Notes: a model not told the origin generated them from the sequence alone. A stretch of DNA of 13,395 nt from Candidatus Homeothermus arabinoxylanisolvens (GCA_001689405.1 LUJO01000007.1:1-13395), one strand, 5' to 3'; counted from the first letter of the stretch, positions 6,240 through 13,277 are shown. Translations and numbers: made by a program.

Positions 6240-7211
6240 ATGAGAAAGATAATTTTCGCTTTGGCTATGGTGGCTGTATTTTTGTCACCGGTCTGTTCTT
6301 CGGCTGCCCGGGTTATGCGTGGCGGTACCGCTAAAACCAATATCACTCCCGTCAAACCATACTATCCGGTGCATGACCCGGTATATGCACGCGCTCTTGT
6401 GCTTGAGGCCGACAGTGTACGTCTCGGCTTTGTGTCGCTGGACCTTGGCGGATATACCAATCCGGAGTGTATAGTGCATGGACCGATAGACCCGGCCGTA
6501 GGCGTCATAAAGGTTGAGGATGCCGTGTCGGGCACACCCAAAGCTGTGGTTATGAATTTCGCCTGTCACCCCGATGTGGTGTGGAACAACTTTGAAGTGT
6601 CGGCCGATTACGTAGGTTATGCCGCCCGTTATGTAGAGGAGGCTTTCGACACTCCGGTAAACTGTCTGTTCATACAGGGCGGTGCCGGCAATCAGGCCCC
6701 GTTGTTTAAGGACGGAGGCCGTAAGGATGCCGATGACCCGCGTCCGGCCAAATATTACCTTATCGAGCGCATGGGCAAACTGCTCGGCATGGAGGCTGTC
6801 AAGCTGGCCGAGTCGTTGTATCCCGATCCGCGTCAGGAGGCTTCCATACAGATTATGACCGACTCGCTGCGCTTTACGAGGCGTCAGGACAAGTCGCTTG
6901 ACTATAACGTACACTTCTCCAACATAGTGCTAAACAATGACATAGTGATAGCTGCCGTGCCGGGCGAACCGTTTATAAAATTCCAGATTGACTGGAAGAA
7001 CGAGATGGCTGCGGAGGGCACGCCGTTTCTGTTCGGTTACACTTGGGGCAGCGGCTCGTGGCCTGTGTATCTGCCTGACATAAGGTCGGCTTCGCTGGGC
7101 GGTTTCGGTGCAGAGTATGGCCCCGGAATGATAGAATACGGTGCCGGCGACAAGATTTACAATCGGCTTACTGAAAACCATTATCGCCTTACAAGGGGCA
7201 TTAATCCATAG
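6240..7211 (+). CDS. Secreted ceramidase-family protein, apparently shortened
   Basis: 323 residues from the ATG at 6240, chosen because it starts a signal peptide directly ('MRKIIFALAMVAVFLSP', cleavage near 'SSA'); another ATG at 6216 would add 8 residues. The body resembles the N-terminal domain of neutral/alkaline ceramidases and their Bacteroidales homologues: 'GGTAKTNITP', 'VHDPVYARALVLE', 'LGFVSLDLGG', 'HGPIDPAVGVIKVED', 'VMNFACHPDVV' (a zinc-ligand His in the family) and 'QGGAGNQAP', at the place of the nucleophile loop. In relatives as I recall them, 'DLGG' is followed by about 100 residues including an 'HTHSGP' zinc motif. Here 'DLGGYTN' joins almost directly to the 'HGPIDP' part, so that motif is missing and catalysis is doubtful. 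The GH92 fragment follows after 18 nt, probably in the same transcript. Confidence 0.75.
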   Translation: MRKIIFALAMVAVFLSPVCSSAARVMRGGTAKTNITPVKPYYPVHDPVYARALVLEADSVRLGFVSLDLGGYTNPECIVHGPIDPAVGVIKVEDAVSGTPKAVVMNFACHPDVVWNNFEVSADYVGYAARYVEEAFDTPVNCLFIQGGAGNQAPLFKDGGRKDADDPRPAKYYLIERMGKLLGMEAVKLAESLYPDPRQEASIQIMTDSLRFTRRQDKSLDYNVHFSNIVLNNDIVIAAVPGEPFIKFQIDWKNEMAAEGTPFLFGYTWGSGSWPVYLPDIRSASLGGFGAEYGPGMIEYGAGDKIYNRLTENHYRLTRGINP

Positions 7212-7229
7212 TTTTGACACCATTCCGCC

Positions 7230-7862
7230 ATGCGTGTTCATGTTCTTGCAGCCGTTGCGCTGGCAGTGGCTGCGTCTGTTACGGCGGCTGACCGCGTGTC
7301 GCCGGTTGACTATGTGAATCCGATAATAGGAGCCACGACTTACGACGAGCTTGCCGGTGCCACCGACGGCCTCGGGAAAACATTTCCCGGAGTATGTACT
7401 CCTTACGGACTTGTCCAGCTGAGTCCTGATACAAAAACCGGAGGCGATAACGGCTCCGGTTATTCATGGCACCACAAAACCATAGCGGGATTCAGTTTTA
7501 CCCATATGAGCGGAGTGGGGTGGTATGGCGATCTGGGCAATTTCCTCGTTATGCCGACAGTGGGGCCGTTGAAAACATTCAAAGGCACTGAAGATAATCC
7601 GGAACGCGGCTATCGCAGCCGGTTTTCTCATGACAGGGAGTGGGCCCGCATAGACCGCTATACGGTCATGCTCGACGACTACGGTATAAAAGCGGAGCTT
7701 GCCGCCGCTCCCCGGTCGGGTATGATAAGGTTTACATATCCCGAGGCCGACACGGCCCGCATACAGATAGACCTTGCCCGGCGCATAAGGGGCTCGTCGA
7801 CCATGCAGCGTGTCGAGGTCGTGCCACTCGGCCACAAAATAACGAATCCGTTTCGATGTTGA
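7230..7862 (+). pseudogene. GH92 alpha-mannosidase, N-terminal remnant
   Basis: 210 codons with a signal peptide (residues 1-19, 'LAAVALAVAASVTAA') followed by the start of a GH92 domain: 'VDYVNPIIG', 'GKTFPGVCTPYGLVQLSPDT', 'GYSWHHKTIAGFSFTHMSG' (partly quoted), 'ARIDRYTVMLDDYGIKAELAA', 'GMIRFTYPE', and 'LARRI.GSS'. GH92 enzymes are calcium-dependent exo-alpha-mannosidases of roughly 700-760 residues. Similarity stops near residue 198 (about position 7824), and the last dozen codons look unrelated before a stop. The C-terminal catalytic domain with its acid and base residues is missing, so the product cannot be an active mannosidase. The rest of the gene is not elsewhere in the window, so this is a deletion or rearrangement rather than a single frameshift. 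It was probably once co-transcribed with the ceramidase-like gene. Confidence 0.85.
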
Positions 7863-7875
7863 AATAGGGTCGGAA

Positions 7876-7928
7876 GGTCGGAGCGGCGCACTACCGCGCA
7901 CTACAAGCATGCTGACTTCACTGCGTTT
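7876..7928 (+). repeat. Short intergenic repeat element beside the GH92 break
   Basis: GCGCACTAC occurs twice, one base apart (7886-7894 and 7896-7904), in a GC-rich block that ends in CACTGCG plus a run of seven Ts (7920-7932). The core GCACTACCG also occurs (reverse orientation) in the element at 13278-13335, and GTACTACCG occurs twice in copy B. It lies about 50 bases after the point where GH92 similarity stops. Confidence 0.45.
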
Positions 7929-8011
7929 TTTTATATTGGTCTGAGACTCGATATGGGCGATTGCTACGTTTCTATGAGTAGAGCGTTGTTGTGCGGGTGG
8001 ATATGTTCTGA

Positions 8012-8401
8012 TTATTCGGTAATTTCGATTACGTTGCCTTCGACTCCGATTATCTGGCTCTCATAGTAGCCGTCGCCGGTAACTCTGGGGCCACTGACGA
8101 CTTCATACCCACCGTCTTTGAGTATTGATGTCAGCTTATCTACGTTATCTCTGTCGCCGACACTGAATGACAGATGTATATAGCCGGTTCGCATCTGCGT
8201 CTCGTTCTGCACATCCAATCCGGGACGGGTCATTATTTCGAGCCTTGGGCCGCTGCCAAAACTCAGGAAATATGACTTGAAATCGGTCTTCGGATTGTGG
8301 TATTGTTCCGATGGTTCGGCATTGAAATACCGTATGAAAAAGTCTCTTGCCCCGTCCAAGTCACGGACATATAGTGCCGTATGGTCTATTTTTATATTCA
8401 T
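8012..8401 (-). CDS. VOC-family (glyoxalase/bleomycin-resistance fold) protein
   Basis: A 129-residue single-chain VOC protein with the two beta-alpha-beta-beta-beta modules. The usual metal ligands are in place: H7 ('IDHTALYV'), E55 ('RLEIM'), H76 ('GYIHLSFSV') and E126 ('NVIEITE'). The family includes glyoxalase I, dioxygenases, epimerases and thiol transferases; the ligand set is compatible with a metal-dependent lyase or isomerase, but the substrate cannot be told. There is no signal peptide. It starts 9 nt after the DUF1349 stop codon, so it is the last gene of a three-gene unit. No good terminator is visible downstream. Confidence 0.9.
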   Translation of the reverse strand: MNIKIDHTALYVRDLDGARDFFIRYFNAEPSEQYHNPKTDFKSYFLSFGSGPRLEIMTRPGLDVQNETQMRTGYIHLSFSVGDRDNVDKLTSILKDGGYEVVSGPRVTGDGYYESQIIGVEGNVIEITE

Positions 8402-8410
8402 TGTTCAATA

Positions 8411-9070
8411 TTATTTGTTGTTCTCAAGCCATTCGGTGCGGACTGCGTCAGGCAGGTGACGAACCGAGAAGTCGGAGAATGTGACATTGAAGCCGTTTCC
8501 GTCAGGACACGCACCCATCATGCCGATTTTCACCGGACGGTTGGCTTCCATCCATGCGTTTCGCATCATGATGTATTCCTTGTCGTCGAATGAATAGAAA
8601 ACCTCTATCGCATCCTTACGGCGCACTGCCTTTATCCAGATGAAATCGACAGGCTTGTCGAGAACTATGACACTCCAGTCGGATGTGTGATGGGTTACTA
8701 CCGTGCTGAGGTTGTATTTGCCGTCAACGTATTCTATACCCGCCTTGATATAATTCTCATGGTCGATACGAATCATCATGCCGGCTTGGTCGAAACGCAC
8801 TTTGTAATCGCCCGATACCTTTACCTTTGCCTCGAACTCTCCGCCGTATTCCGCATAGTAGAACGGTGCGTCATCAACAGTGGAGCCATAGTGCGATACG
8901 CGCCAGTAATCACTCTTGGGCGTTACCGACATCGATAGTTCGTTGCTGGATATATTCCACTGCGACGGTTCGTTGAACCAGTTCATTTTTTCAAGGGTCT
9001 GGGCTGAGAGCGACAGTCCTGTCATCAGCGTAAGTGCCATGAATAAAACTTTTTGTACCATGTCTGTCAT
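8411..9070 (-). CDS. DUF1349 concanavalin-like protein with signal peptide
   Basis: 219 residues. The start at 9070 is chosen because its ATG overlaps the TGA of the upstream acetyltransferase (ATGA), a usual sign of translational coupling; a longer frame to 9163 would run far into that gene and add a cysteine- and arginine-rich non-homologous stretch. Residues about 5-23 are a signal peptide ('VLFMALTLMTGLSLSA'). The rest is a DUF1349 beta-sandwich: 'KSDYWRVSHYG', 'FEAKVKVSGDY', 'DQAGMMIRID', 'YIKAGIEYVDG', 'SDWSVI', 'KAVRRKDAIEVFYSFD', 'GFNVTFSDFSV'. DUF1349 proteins resemble laminarinase/lectin folds and are often cytosolic, so export is notable. The function is unknown; carbohydrate binding is an inference from the fold. 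Confidence 0.88.
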   Translation of the reverse strand: MTDMVQKVLFMALTLMTGLSLSAQTLEKMNWFNEPSQWNISSNELSMSVTPKSDYWRVSHYGSTVDDAPFYYAEYGGEFEAKVKVSGDYKVRFDQAGMMIRIDHENYIKAGIEYVDGKYNLSTVVTHHTSDWSVIVLDKPVDFIWIKAVRRKDAIEVFYSFDDKEYIMMRNAWMEANRPVKIGMMGACPDGNGFNVTFSDFSVRHLPDAVRTEWLENNK

Positions 9071-9624
9071 TTTATCGTTTTTATTACTTTGCAAGGATTT
9101 CCTACGGCTACAGAATGAGGAGGAATGTCTTTCACCACAACACTGCCGGCTCCGATTACGCAATCATCGCCGATGGTCACGCCGGGCAGAACACATACAT
9201 TGGCGCCAATCCACACATCATTGCCGACAGTAATCGGACGGGCGTATTCGAGTCCCTTGTTTCTCTCGGTGGCATCAATCGGATGCCCTGCCGTGTAAAA
9301 TCCGCAATTAGGAGCGATAAACACGTTGTCGCCGAATCTTACCGGCGCCCCGTCAAGTATGACTAAATTATGATTGGCGTAGAATTTATCGCCGATATGG
9401 ATATTGTAGCCATAATCGCATAGAAACGGCTGCTCTATAAGGAAATCTCCCTTTACAGAGCCTAATATCTTGACAATAATCTCCCGCCGCATTCTACTTT
9501 CCTTAGGTCTGAGATTATTGTAGTCATGACACAATTCTTTGCACTCAAGCCTCTCGGCGATAAGCAGGGGGTCATTGTTTGCATCATATATCATGCCGGC
9601 CAGCATCTTTTCTTTCTCTGTCAT
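9067..9624 (-). CDS. Maltose/galactoside-type O-acetyltransferase
   Basis: A 185-residue acetyl-CoA-dependent sugar O-acetyltransferase. An N-terminal Mac-type helical domain (residues about 5-55, 'KMLAGMIYDANDP'-like) precedes a left-handed beta-helix of hexapeptide repeats (about 60-182), including 'VRFGDNVFIAPN', 'ITVGNDVWIGANV' and 'VTIGDDCVIGAGSVV'. The catalytic His is H114 in 'TAGHPID', and W138 is the conserved Trp of 'DVWIG'. The length matches maltose acetyltransferase (maa). The exact acceptor is not readable. It is the first gene of the unit with DUF1349 (ATGA overlap) and VOC, and it is divergent from a LuxR-type regulator. Confidence 0.93.
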   Translation of the reverse strand: MTEKEKMLAGMIYDANNDPLLIAERLECKELCHDYNNLRPKESRMRREIIVKILGSVKGDFLIEQPFLCDYGYNIHIGDKFYANHNLVILDGAPVRFGDNVFIAPNCGFYTAGHPIDATERNKGLEYARPITVGNDVWIGANVCVLPGVTIGDDCVIGAGSVVVKDIPPHSVAVGNPCKVIKTIK

Positions 9625-9646
9625 TTCAAATAACCATATATTGGAG

Positions 9647-9664
9647 TTAACTTTGCAAAGTTAA
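9647..9664. promoter_or_regulatory. Perfect 18-bp palindrome of two opposed -7 boxes
   Basis: TTAACTTTGCAAAGTTAA reads the same on both strands. Each half contains TAACTTTG, an exact TAnnTTTG box: plus strand 9648-9655, minus strand 9663-9656. It lies in the 87-base gap between the divergent acetyltransferase and LuxR genes. It can serve as promoter for both, as a dimer-binding operator, or both. Confidence 0.7.
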
Positions 9665-9686
9665 TCGCTTGTAAAATAATGCGCAA
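9656..9686 (-). promoter_or_regulatory. Promoter of the acetyltransferase-DUF1349-VOC unit
   Basis: On the minus strand TTG (9686-9684), 20 nt, then TAACTTTG (9663-9656) fit the Bacteroidetes promoter. The predicted leader is about 25 nt. The plus-strand -7 box (9648-9655) lacks a clear TTG partner at the normal distance, so the minus promoter looks the stronger one. Confidence 0.65.
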
Positions 9687-9711
9687 TGGCTATAAATAAC
9701 CATTTTTTGAC

Positions 9712-10449
9712 ATGAGTAATCTGACTAAACTCGACCAACTTCTGAAAAGTCAGTCCGTTAAGGCTGCTTCCATAGAAGCTACGCAATCGCTTGATTATGC
9801 GGACAATATATCCCGGATAGAGAATGTCACTGCCGTAGTAAGCGATTTGAGGCGTGGCACCAGCCGGATATTCCCCGGCAAGTTCGGCATTATTTTAGGT
9901 GTAGTAAACTATTCGGAAGAGGATTCGATTTGGGAAAAGGCCATTCTCAATCTGATGTCAGAAGAGGAACGAGAGGAAAAATATCTCGCTGAACTGCGGT
10001 TCTTCAATTTTCTGCGTCATGTGCCACGTCATACACGCTCCGATTACTATCTTGTGTCAAAATTGCGGATGAAAACGGCGACAGGCGACTTGATAGATGT
10101 GATTCACAGGATGTATTACATTTATGCCGATGATACCGAGACAATTACCCACGCATTATGCCTGTACGGACGCAGCGCATTTGATTTCCCCGGGAAAAGC
10201 ATAGTGGTCAATTCACTCACGGGTGTTTCGGAAGAATTGACCTCGTCAGCCGATGCGTCAATCCTAAGTCGCCGAGAAAAACAGGTACTTACACTTATTG
10301 ATTCAGGAAAAAGGAGTTACGAGATAGCCGAAATTTTATCCATAAGCAAAAACACGGTAAGCCGCCACCGACAGGAAATACTTGCTAAACTGCAAGTAAA
10401 GAACTCGATGGAGGCTTGCCGCATCGCAAAAGCTATGAAGATAATCTGA
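9712..10449 (+). CDS. LuxR-type (GerE helix-turn-helix) regulator
   Basis: 245 residues, cytosolic. The C-terminal 62 residues are a LuxR/GerE DNA-binding domain: 'LSRREKQVLTLIDSG', 'SYEIAEILSISKNTVSRHRQEIL', 'KLQVKNSMEA'. The N-terminal 180 residues look like a PAS-type sensor fold ('VTAVVSDLRRGTSRIFPGKFG', partly quoted; 'YYIYADDTETITHALCLYG'), as in many Bacteroidales one-component regulators; no receiver-domain aspartate pocket is evident. The ligand is unknown. It is divergent from the acetyltransferase unit across an 87-base gap with a palindrome, so it probably controls that unit and itself. It converges with the peptidase gene, 33 nt apart. Confidence 0.88.
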   Translation: MSNLTKLDQLLKSQSVKAASIEATQSLDYADNISRIENVTAVVSDLRRGTSRIFPGKFGIILGVVNYSEEDSIWEKAILNLMSEEEREEKYLAELRFFNFLRHVPRHTRSDYYLVSKLRMKTATGDLIDVIHRMYYIYADDTETITHALCLYGRSAFDFPGKSIVVNSLTGVSEELTSSADASILSRREKQVLTLIDSGKRSYEIAEILSISKNTVSRHRQEILAKLQVKNSMEACRIAKAMKII

Positions 10450-10482
10450 GGCAGTGCGTTAACAGAAAAAGGAGCGTCCGGG

Positions 10483-11877
10483 TTACTGTTCCTCGGCGAA
10501 CATGGGGTCCCATGCCGGCAGGAGTATGGGTTTGGTGTCGAGTACTGAAGCGGCTTTGGCGGTGAGATACTTTTTGTTGACCACGAGGCGGAACATGTAT
10601 TCGTCAAACCATCGGTCGGTCATTATAAGATGTCCGTTGTTGGCTCCGGGTCCCCAGCTGTTTTCGACCATCCACTTCTTGGGGCGTCCGTCTTTGTCGA
10701 GGTCTACGGCCATCAGGGTCATGGCATGTGACGACGAGCTGGCAAAGGTGCGTATGCGGTCGGCCTTGTCCATCGGAAATTCGGTGTCAAACAACGAACC
10801 GTAGTCGAAATGATTGACATCGAGCAGTCCGCGCTCACGGTCGAAGCACTTGCCCACGTCGCATGAAAAGTACATCATGGTGCTGTCCTTGATCGACGCT
10901 ATGGCCATCTCCTTTATATCCTCTACCGGCAGGTTTATGTAAGTCCAGTTGCGGCCGTCGTAAGTGTGGCGGTCGAGGTCTATCTCATATAACTTGTAGT
11001 ATTCTCTGGTGGGGTCGTTCATGAGCATGACGTAGTCATTTTTCAGGTCATTGCCGGCATATGTGGCGTAAAACGACTGCGGAGTGTAGGTCGATGTGTC
11101 GATTATGTTGCCGTCACGGTCCTTTCTCGACCATGAGAATTCGGTCGGCGGCTCTCCGAGGGTCAGGGCAAGCATCATGTATACTTCGCCGAGCATTTCG
11201 GCCTTTCTGTCGGAAAGGGCTTTGGCCCCGGTGCCGGCGGCAGCGCTTTTGCGGAGTTCAAGACCCCACTCCTTAAGCTTGAGGCCTATAAGATTGCGCA
11301 TGCGCGATGTGTTTGAGCTGCTGAAAGTCTCCACCATCACTTCCGAGGGCACCACGCCGTACTTCGATATGTTGTCAGACAGACCGGTGTACTGGCCGCC
11401 GTCGCTGAGCGGATTTTTAAACAACCATTCGACGGTCTTGTCATCCATAGGCCGGTCGGCGGTGTCGATGATGCTTTGAAGAAACAGATTGGACTTTTCG
11501 AGCTGGTCCCAGAAGAAGTTGTAGTTTTGCGACAACGTCAGCTCCGGCAGATTGTGCTGAGCCATCATCTGTGAGCGCAGTACGTTAAGTCCGGTGAAGA
11601 GCCAGCATCGGCCCGACGACTTCTGGTCGGTGATGCCTTTGCTTTTTACTTTGTGTGAAAAGTGGGTGTCGAAATTGTTTTTATTCGCAGCATTGACCGC
11701 GAGTTTGTCAATCGAATTTGCCGCTATGGCGTTGTGAATGGCGCGCTGATGGGGCGTGTCGCGATATGCCGAACGTATCTTGTCGACTGTAGCTTTGTCA
11801 AGACCTCCGGGCGATGCGGCATGCACCGTAACGCCGTATAATGCGATGGCTATAAAGACCAATACTGATTTTTTCAT
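10483..11877 (-). CDS. Secreted C1B cysteine peptidase (bleomycin hydrolase/PepC type)
   Basis: A 464-residue papain-fold peptidase with a signal peptide ('KKSVLVFIAIALYGVTVHA', cleavage near residue 20). The active site is complete: Q85 (oxyanion) and C91 in 'QKSSGRCWLF', H384 in 'SSSHAMTL', and N406 in 'VENSWG'. Cytosolic PepC and bleomycin hydrolase are self-compartmentalising hexameric aminopeptidases of about 440-450 residues. The length fits, but the signal peptide places this one in the periplasm or outside, as in many Bacteroidales paralogues. It probably trims peptides. It stands alone, with a TAnnTTTG box at 11943-11936 on the minus strand, and faces the LuxR gene at its 3' end. Confidence 0.93.
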   Translation of the reverse strand: MKKSVLVFIAIALYGVTVHAASPGGLDKATVDKIRSAYRDTPHQRAIHNAIAANSIDKLAVNAANKNNFDTHFSHKVKSKGITDQKSSGRCWLFTGLNVLRSQMMAQHNLPELTLSQNYNFFWDQLEKSNLFLQSIIDTADRPMDDKTVEWLFKNPLSDGGQYTGLSDNISKYGVVPSEVMVETFSSSNTSRMRNLIGLKLKEWGLELRKSAAAGTGAKALSDRKAEMLGEVYMMLALTLGEPPTEFSWSRKDRDGNIIDTSTYTPQSFYATYAGNDLKNDYVMLMNDPTREYYKLYEIDLDRHTYDGRNWTYINLPVEDIKEMAIASIKDSTMMYFSCDVGKCFDRERGLLDVNHFDYGSLFDTEFPMDKADRIRTFASSSSHAMTLMAVDLDKDGRPKKWMVENSWGPGANNGHLIMTDRWFDEYMFRLVVNKKYLTAKAASVLDTKPILLPAWDPMFAEEQ

Positions 11878-11935
11878 GACTGATAAAATGATTATGAGGT
11901 TAAAAAACGGATTTTGCCGGTTTATTGAGTTACTG

Positions 11936-11943
11936 CAAATTTA
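11936..11943 (-). promoter_or_regulatory. -7 promoter box of the secreted C1B peptidase gene
   Basis: On the minus strand TAAATTTG matches TAnnTTTG, 58 nt before the start codon. No clear TTG box is seen at 19-22 nt, so this is a partial match. Confidence 0.5.
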
Positions 11944-11986
11944 GTCTTTTTCATCGATAAACCGAGGATATGGCCGAGGAATTTGT

Positions 11987-12007
11987 TATTTTTGCGATGC
12001 AAAAATA
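11987..12007. promoter_or_regulatory. 9-3-9 palindrome over the GTPase promoter
   Basis: TATTTTTGC (11987-11995) and GCAAAAATA (11999-12007) are perfect inverted repeats around GAT, ending 9 nt before the ATG at 12017. The left arm contains TATTTTTG, an exact -7 box match. The 21-bp dyad resembles the size of Fur-superfamily (Zur/Fur) operators, and COG0523 GTPases are often under Zur. Which regulator binds cannot be read from the sequence. Confidence 0.55.
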
Positions 12008-12016
12008 TACATTGTT

Positions 12017-13243
12017 ATGAAAGGAAAAGATGTACCTGTGCTTCTACTTACCGGATATCTGGGAAGCGGCAAGACAACATTGGTTAATCACATACTGACC
12101 AACGAACGCGGCATAAAGTTTGCCGTCATAGTCAATGACATTGGGGAGGTGAACATCGATGCCGACCTTATACAAAAAGGGGGCGTGGTAGGCACGTCAG
12201 ATGACAGTCTGGTGGCTCTCCAGAACGGCTGCATATGCTGTACGCTGAAGATGGATCTTGTGAATCAGATAGTCGATCTGCTTCATATGGACTGCTTCGA
12301 CTATATAGTTATTGAAGCGAGCGGCATATGTGAGCCGGAGCCTATAGCACAGACCATATGCTCGATACCGGCTATGGCGCCGGCGGTCAACAAGTTCGGC
12401 ACATGTCGTCTTGACTGTGTGGTGACTGTCGTTGATGCTCTGCGATTGCAGAGCGAGTTCTCGTGCGGTGACAGTCTTACGGCTGACAATATAGACGATG
12501 AGGATATAGAAAACCTTATAATACAGCAGATAGAATTCTGCAATATAATTCTGCTCAACAAGATATCGGAGGTGAGCGCCGAGGAGGGCTGTCGTATAAA
12601 AGAGATTGTACGCACTCTTCAGCCTCAGGCCGAGATAATAGAATGTGATTATGCCGATGTCGATCTCGGCCGCATAATCAATACCGGACTTTTTGACTTT
12701 GAGAAGGTGGCTACTTCGGCTACTTGGATCAAGGAGATTGAACGTCCGGTCGATGAACTTGAACACGAGCATCACCATCATCACCATGACCATGACGATG
12801 ACGATGAGAATGAGCATGAGCATGGTCACCACCATCATCATCATCACCATCATGACTATGAAGAGGGCGAGGCCGAGGAGTACGGCATCTCGACGTTTGT
12901 TTACTACCGTCGCCGTCCGTTTAATCTTAACAAATTTGATTATTATGTGGACAAGAAGTGGCCGCGCAATGTCATCCGGGCCAAAGGTGTGTGCTACTTC
13001 AGCGACAATACCGACGTGACCTATCTGTTTGAACAGGCGGGTGTGCAGAAAAAAATTACCGATGTGGGCCAATGGTATGCCACGGCACCCGAGGAGGAGC
13101 TGCAGCAGCTGATGGAGCAGGAGCCGGGGCTTATGCGCGACTGGGACGATATTTACGGCGACCGTATGGAAAAGATCGTTTTCATCGGTCAGCATCTTGA
13201 CCGCGAGCAGATAACCCGCGACCTCGACGCATGCCTTGACTGA
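12017..13243 (+). CDS. COG0523 (CobW/ZNG-type) GTPase with His-rich metal stretch
   Basis: A 408-residue P-loop GTPase of the metallochaperone group. Walker A is G13-YLGSGKT20; the metal-binding CxCC motif is C72-I-C74-C75 in 'NGCICC'; the 'EASGICEP' segment (100-107) is the Walker B/switch region; the guanine-specificity motif is N181-K-I-S184, where NKxD is usual, so the Asp is replaced by Ser. Residues 250-280 hold 19 histidines with Asp and Glu, and a CobW C-terminal domain follows (about 290-405). Members insert or deliver zinc or other metals with GTP hydrolysis. The His-rich insert supports zinc, nickel or cobalt buffering. It is a single gene with a palindromic operator-like site in front. 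There is no corrin or nitrile hydratase gene nearby, so a zinc role is more likely than cobalamin synthesis. Confidence 0.92.
   Translation: MKGKDVPVLLLTGYLGSGKTTLVNHILTNERGIKFAVIVNDIGEVNIDADLIQKGGVVGTSDDSLVALQNGCICCTLKMDLVNQIVDLLHMDCFDYIVIEASGICEPEPIAQTICSIPAMAPAVNKFGTCRLDCVVTVVDALRLQSEFSCGDSLTADNIDDEDIENLIIQQIEFCNIILLNKISEVSAEEGCRIKEIVRTLQPQAEIIECDYADVDLGRIINTGLFDFEKVATSATWIKEIERPVDELEHEHHHHHHDHDDDDENEHEHGHHHHHHHHHDYEEGEAEEYGISTFVYYRRRPFNLNKFDYYVDKKWPRNVIRAKGVCYFSDNTDVTYLFEQAGVQKKITDVGQWYATAPEEELQQLMEQEPGLMRDWDDIYGDRMEKIVFIGQHLDREQITRDLDACLD
12764..12856 (+). repeat. CAY/GAY low-complexity tract coding the His-rich stretch
   Basis: An in-frame run of CAT/CAC and GAT/GAC/GAG codons codes for His-Asp-Glu. 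Six and nine consecutive histidines flank an acidic spacer. Mixed synonymous codons suggest selection on the protein rather than only DNA slippage. The antisense strand gives a long Met/Val-rich frame that is an artefact. Confidence 0.85.
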
Positions 13244-13277
13244 CAACCGTCAAAATGCTCCGGATGGTCCTCTCTGA

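Noticed and set aside
7886..7904. Two GCGCACTAC units as a possible CRISPR or attachment site
   Set aside because: There are only two 9-base units with a 1-base gap, no spacers, no cas genes and no integrase; kept only as a repeat-related block.
9071..9163. N-terminal extension of the DUF1349 protein up to 9163
   Set aside because: The added residues overlap the acetyltransferase gene and are Cys/Arg-rich. The start at 9070 gives a signal peptide and an ATGA overlap.
10450..10490. Possible shared terminator between the convergent LuxR and peptidase genes
   Set aside because: Only a 5-bp AACAG/CTGTT pairing with no T-run is visible, and one arm lies inside the peptidase coding region.
12197..13246. 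Long minus-strand frame with a Met/Val-rich hydrophobic stretch opposite the GTPase
   Set aside because: The hydrophobic run is the complement of the CAY/GAY His-Asp tract, so the apparent membrane segment is an artefact of codon content.
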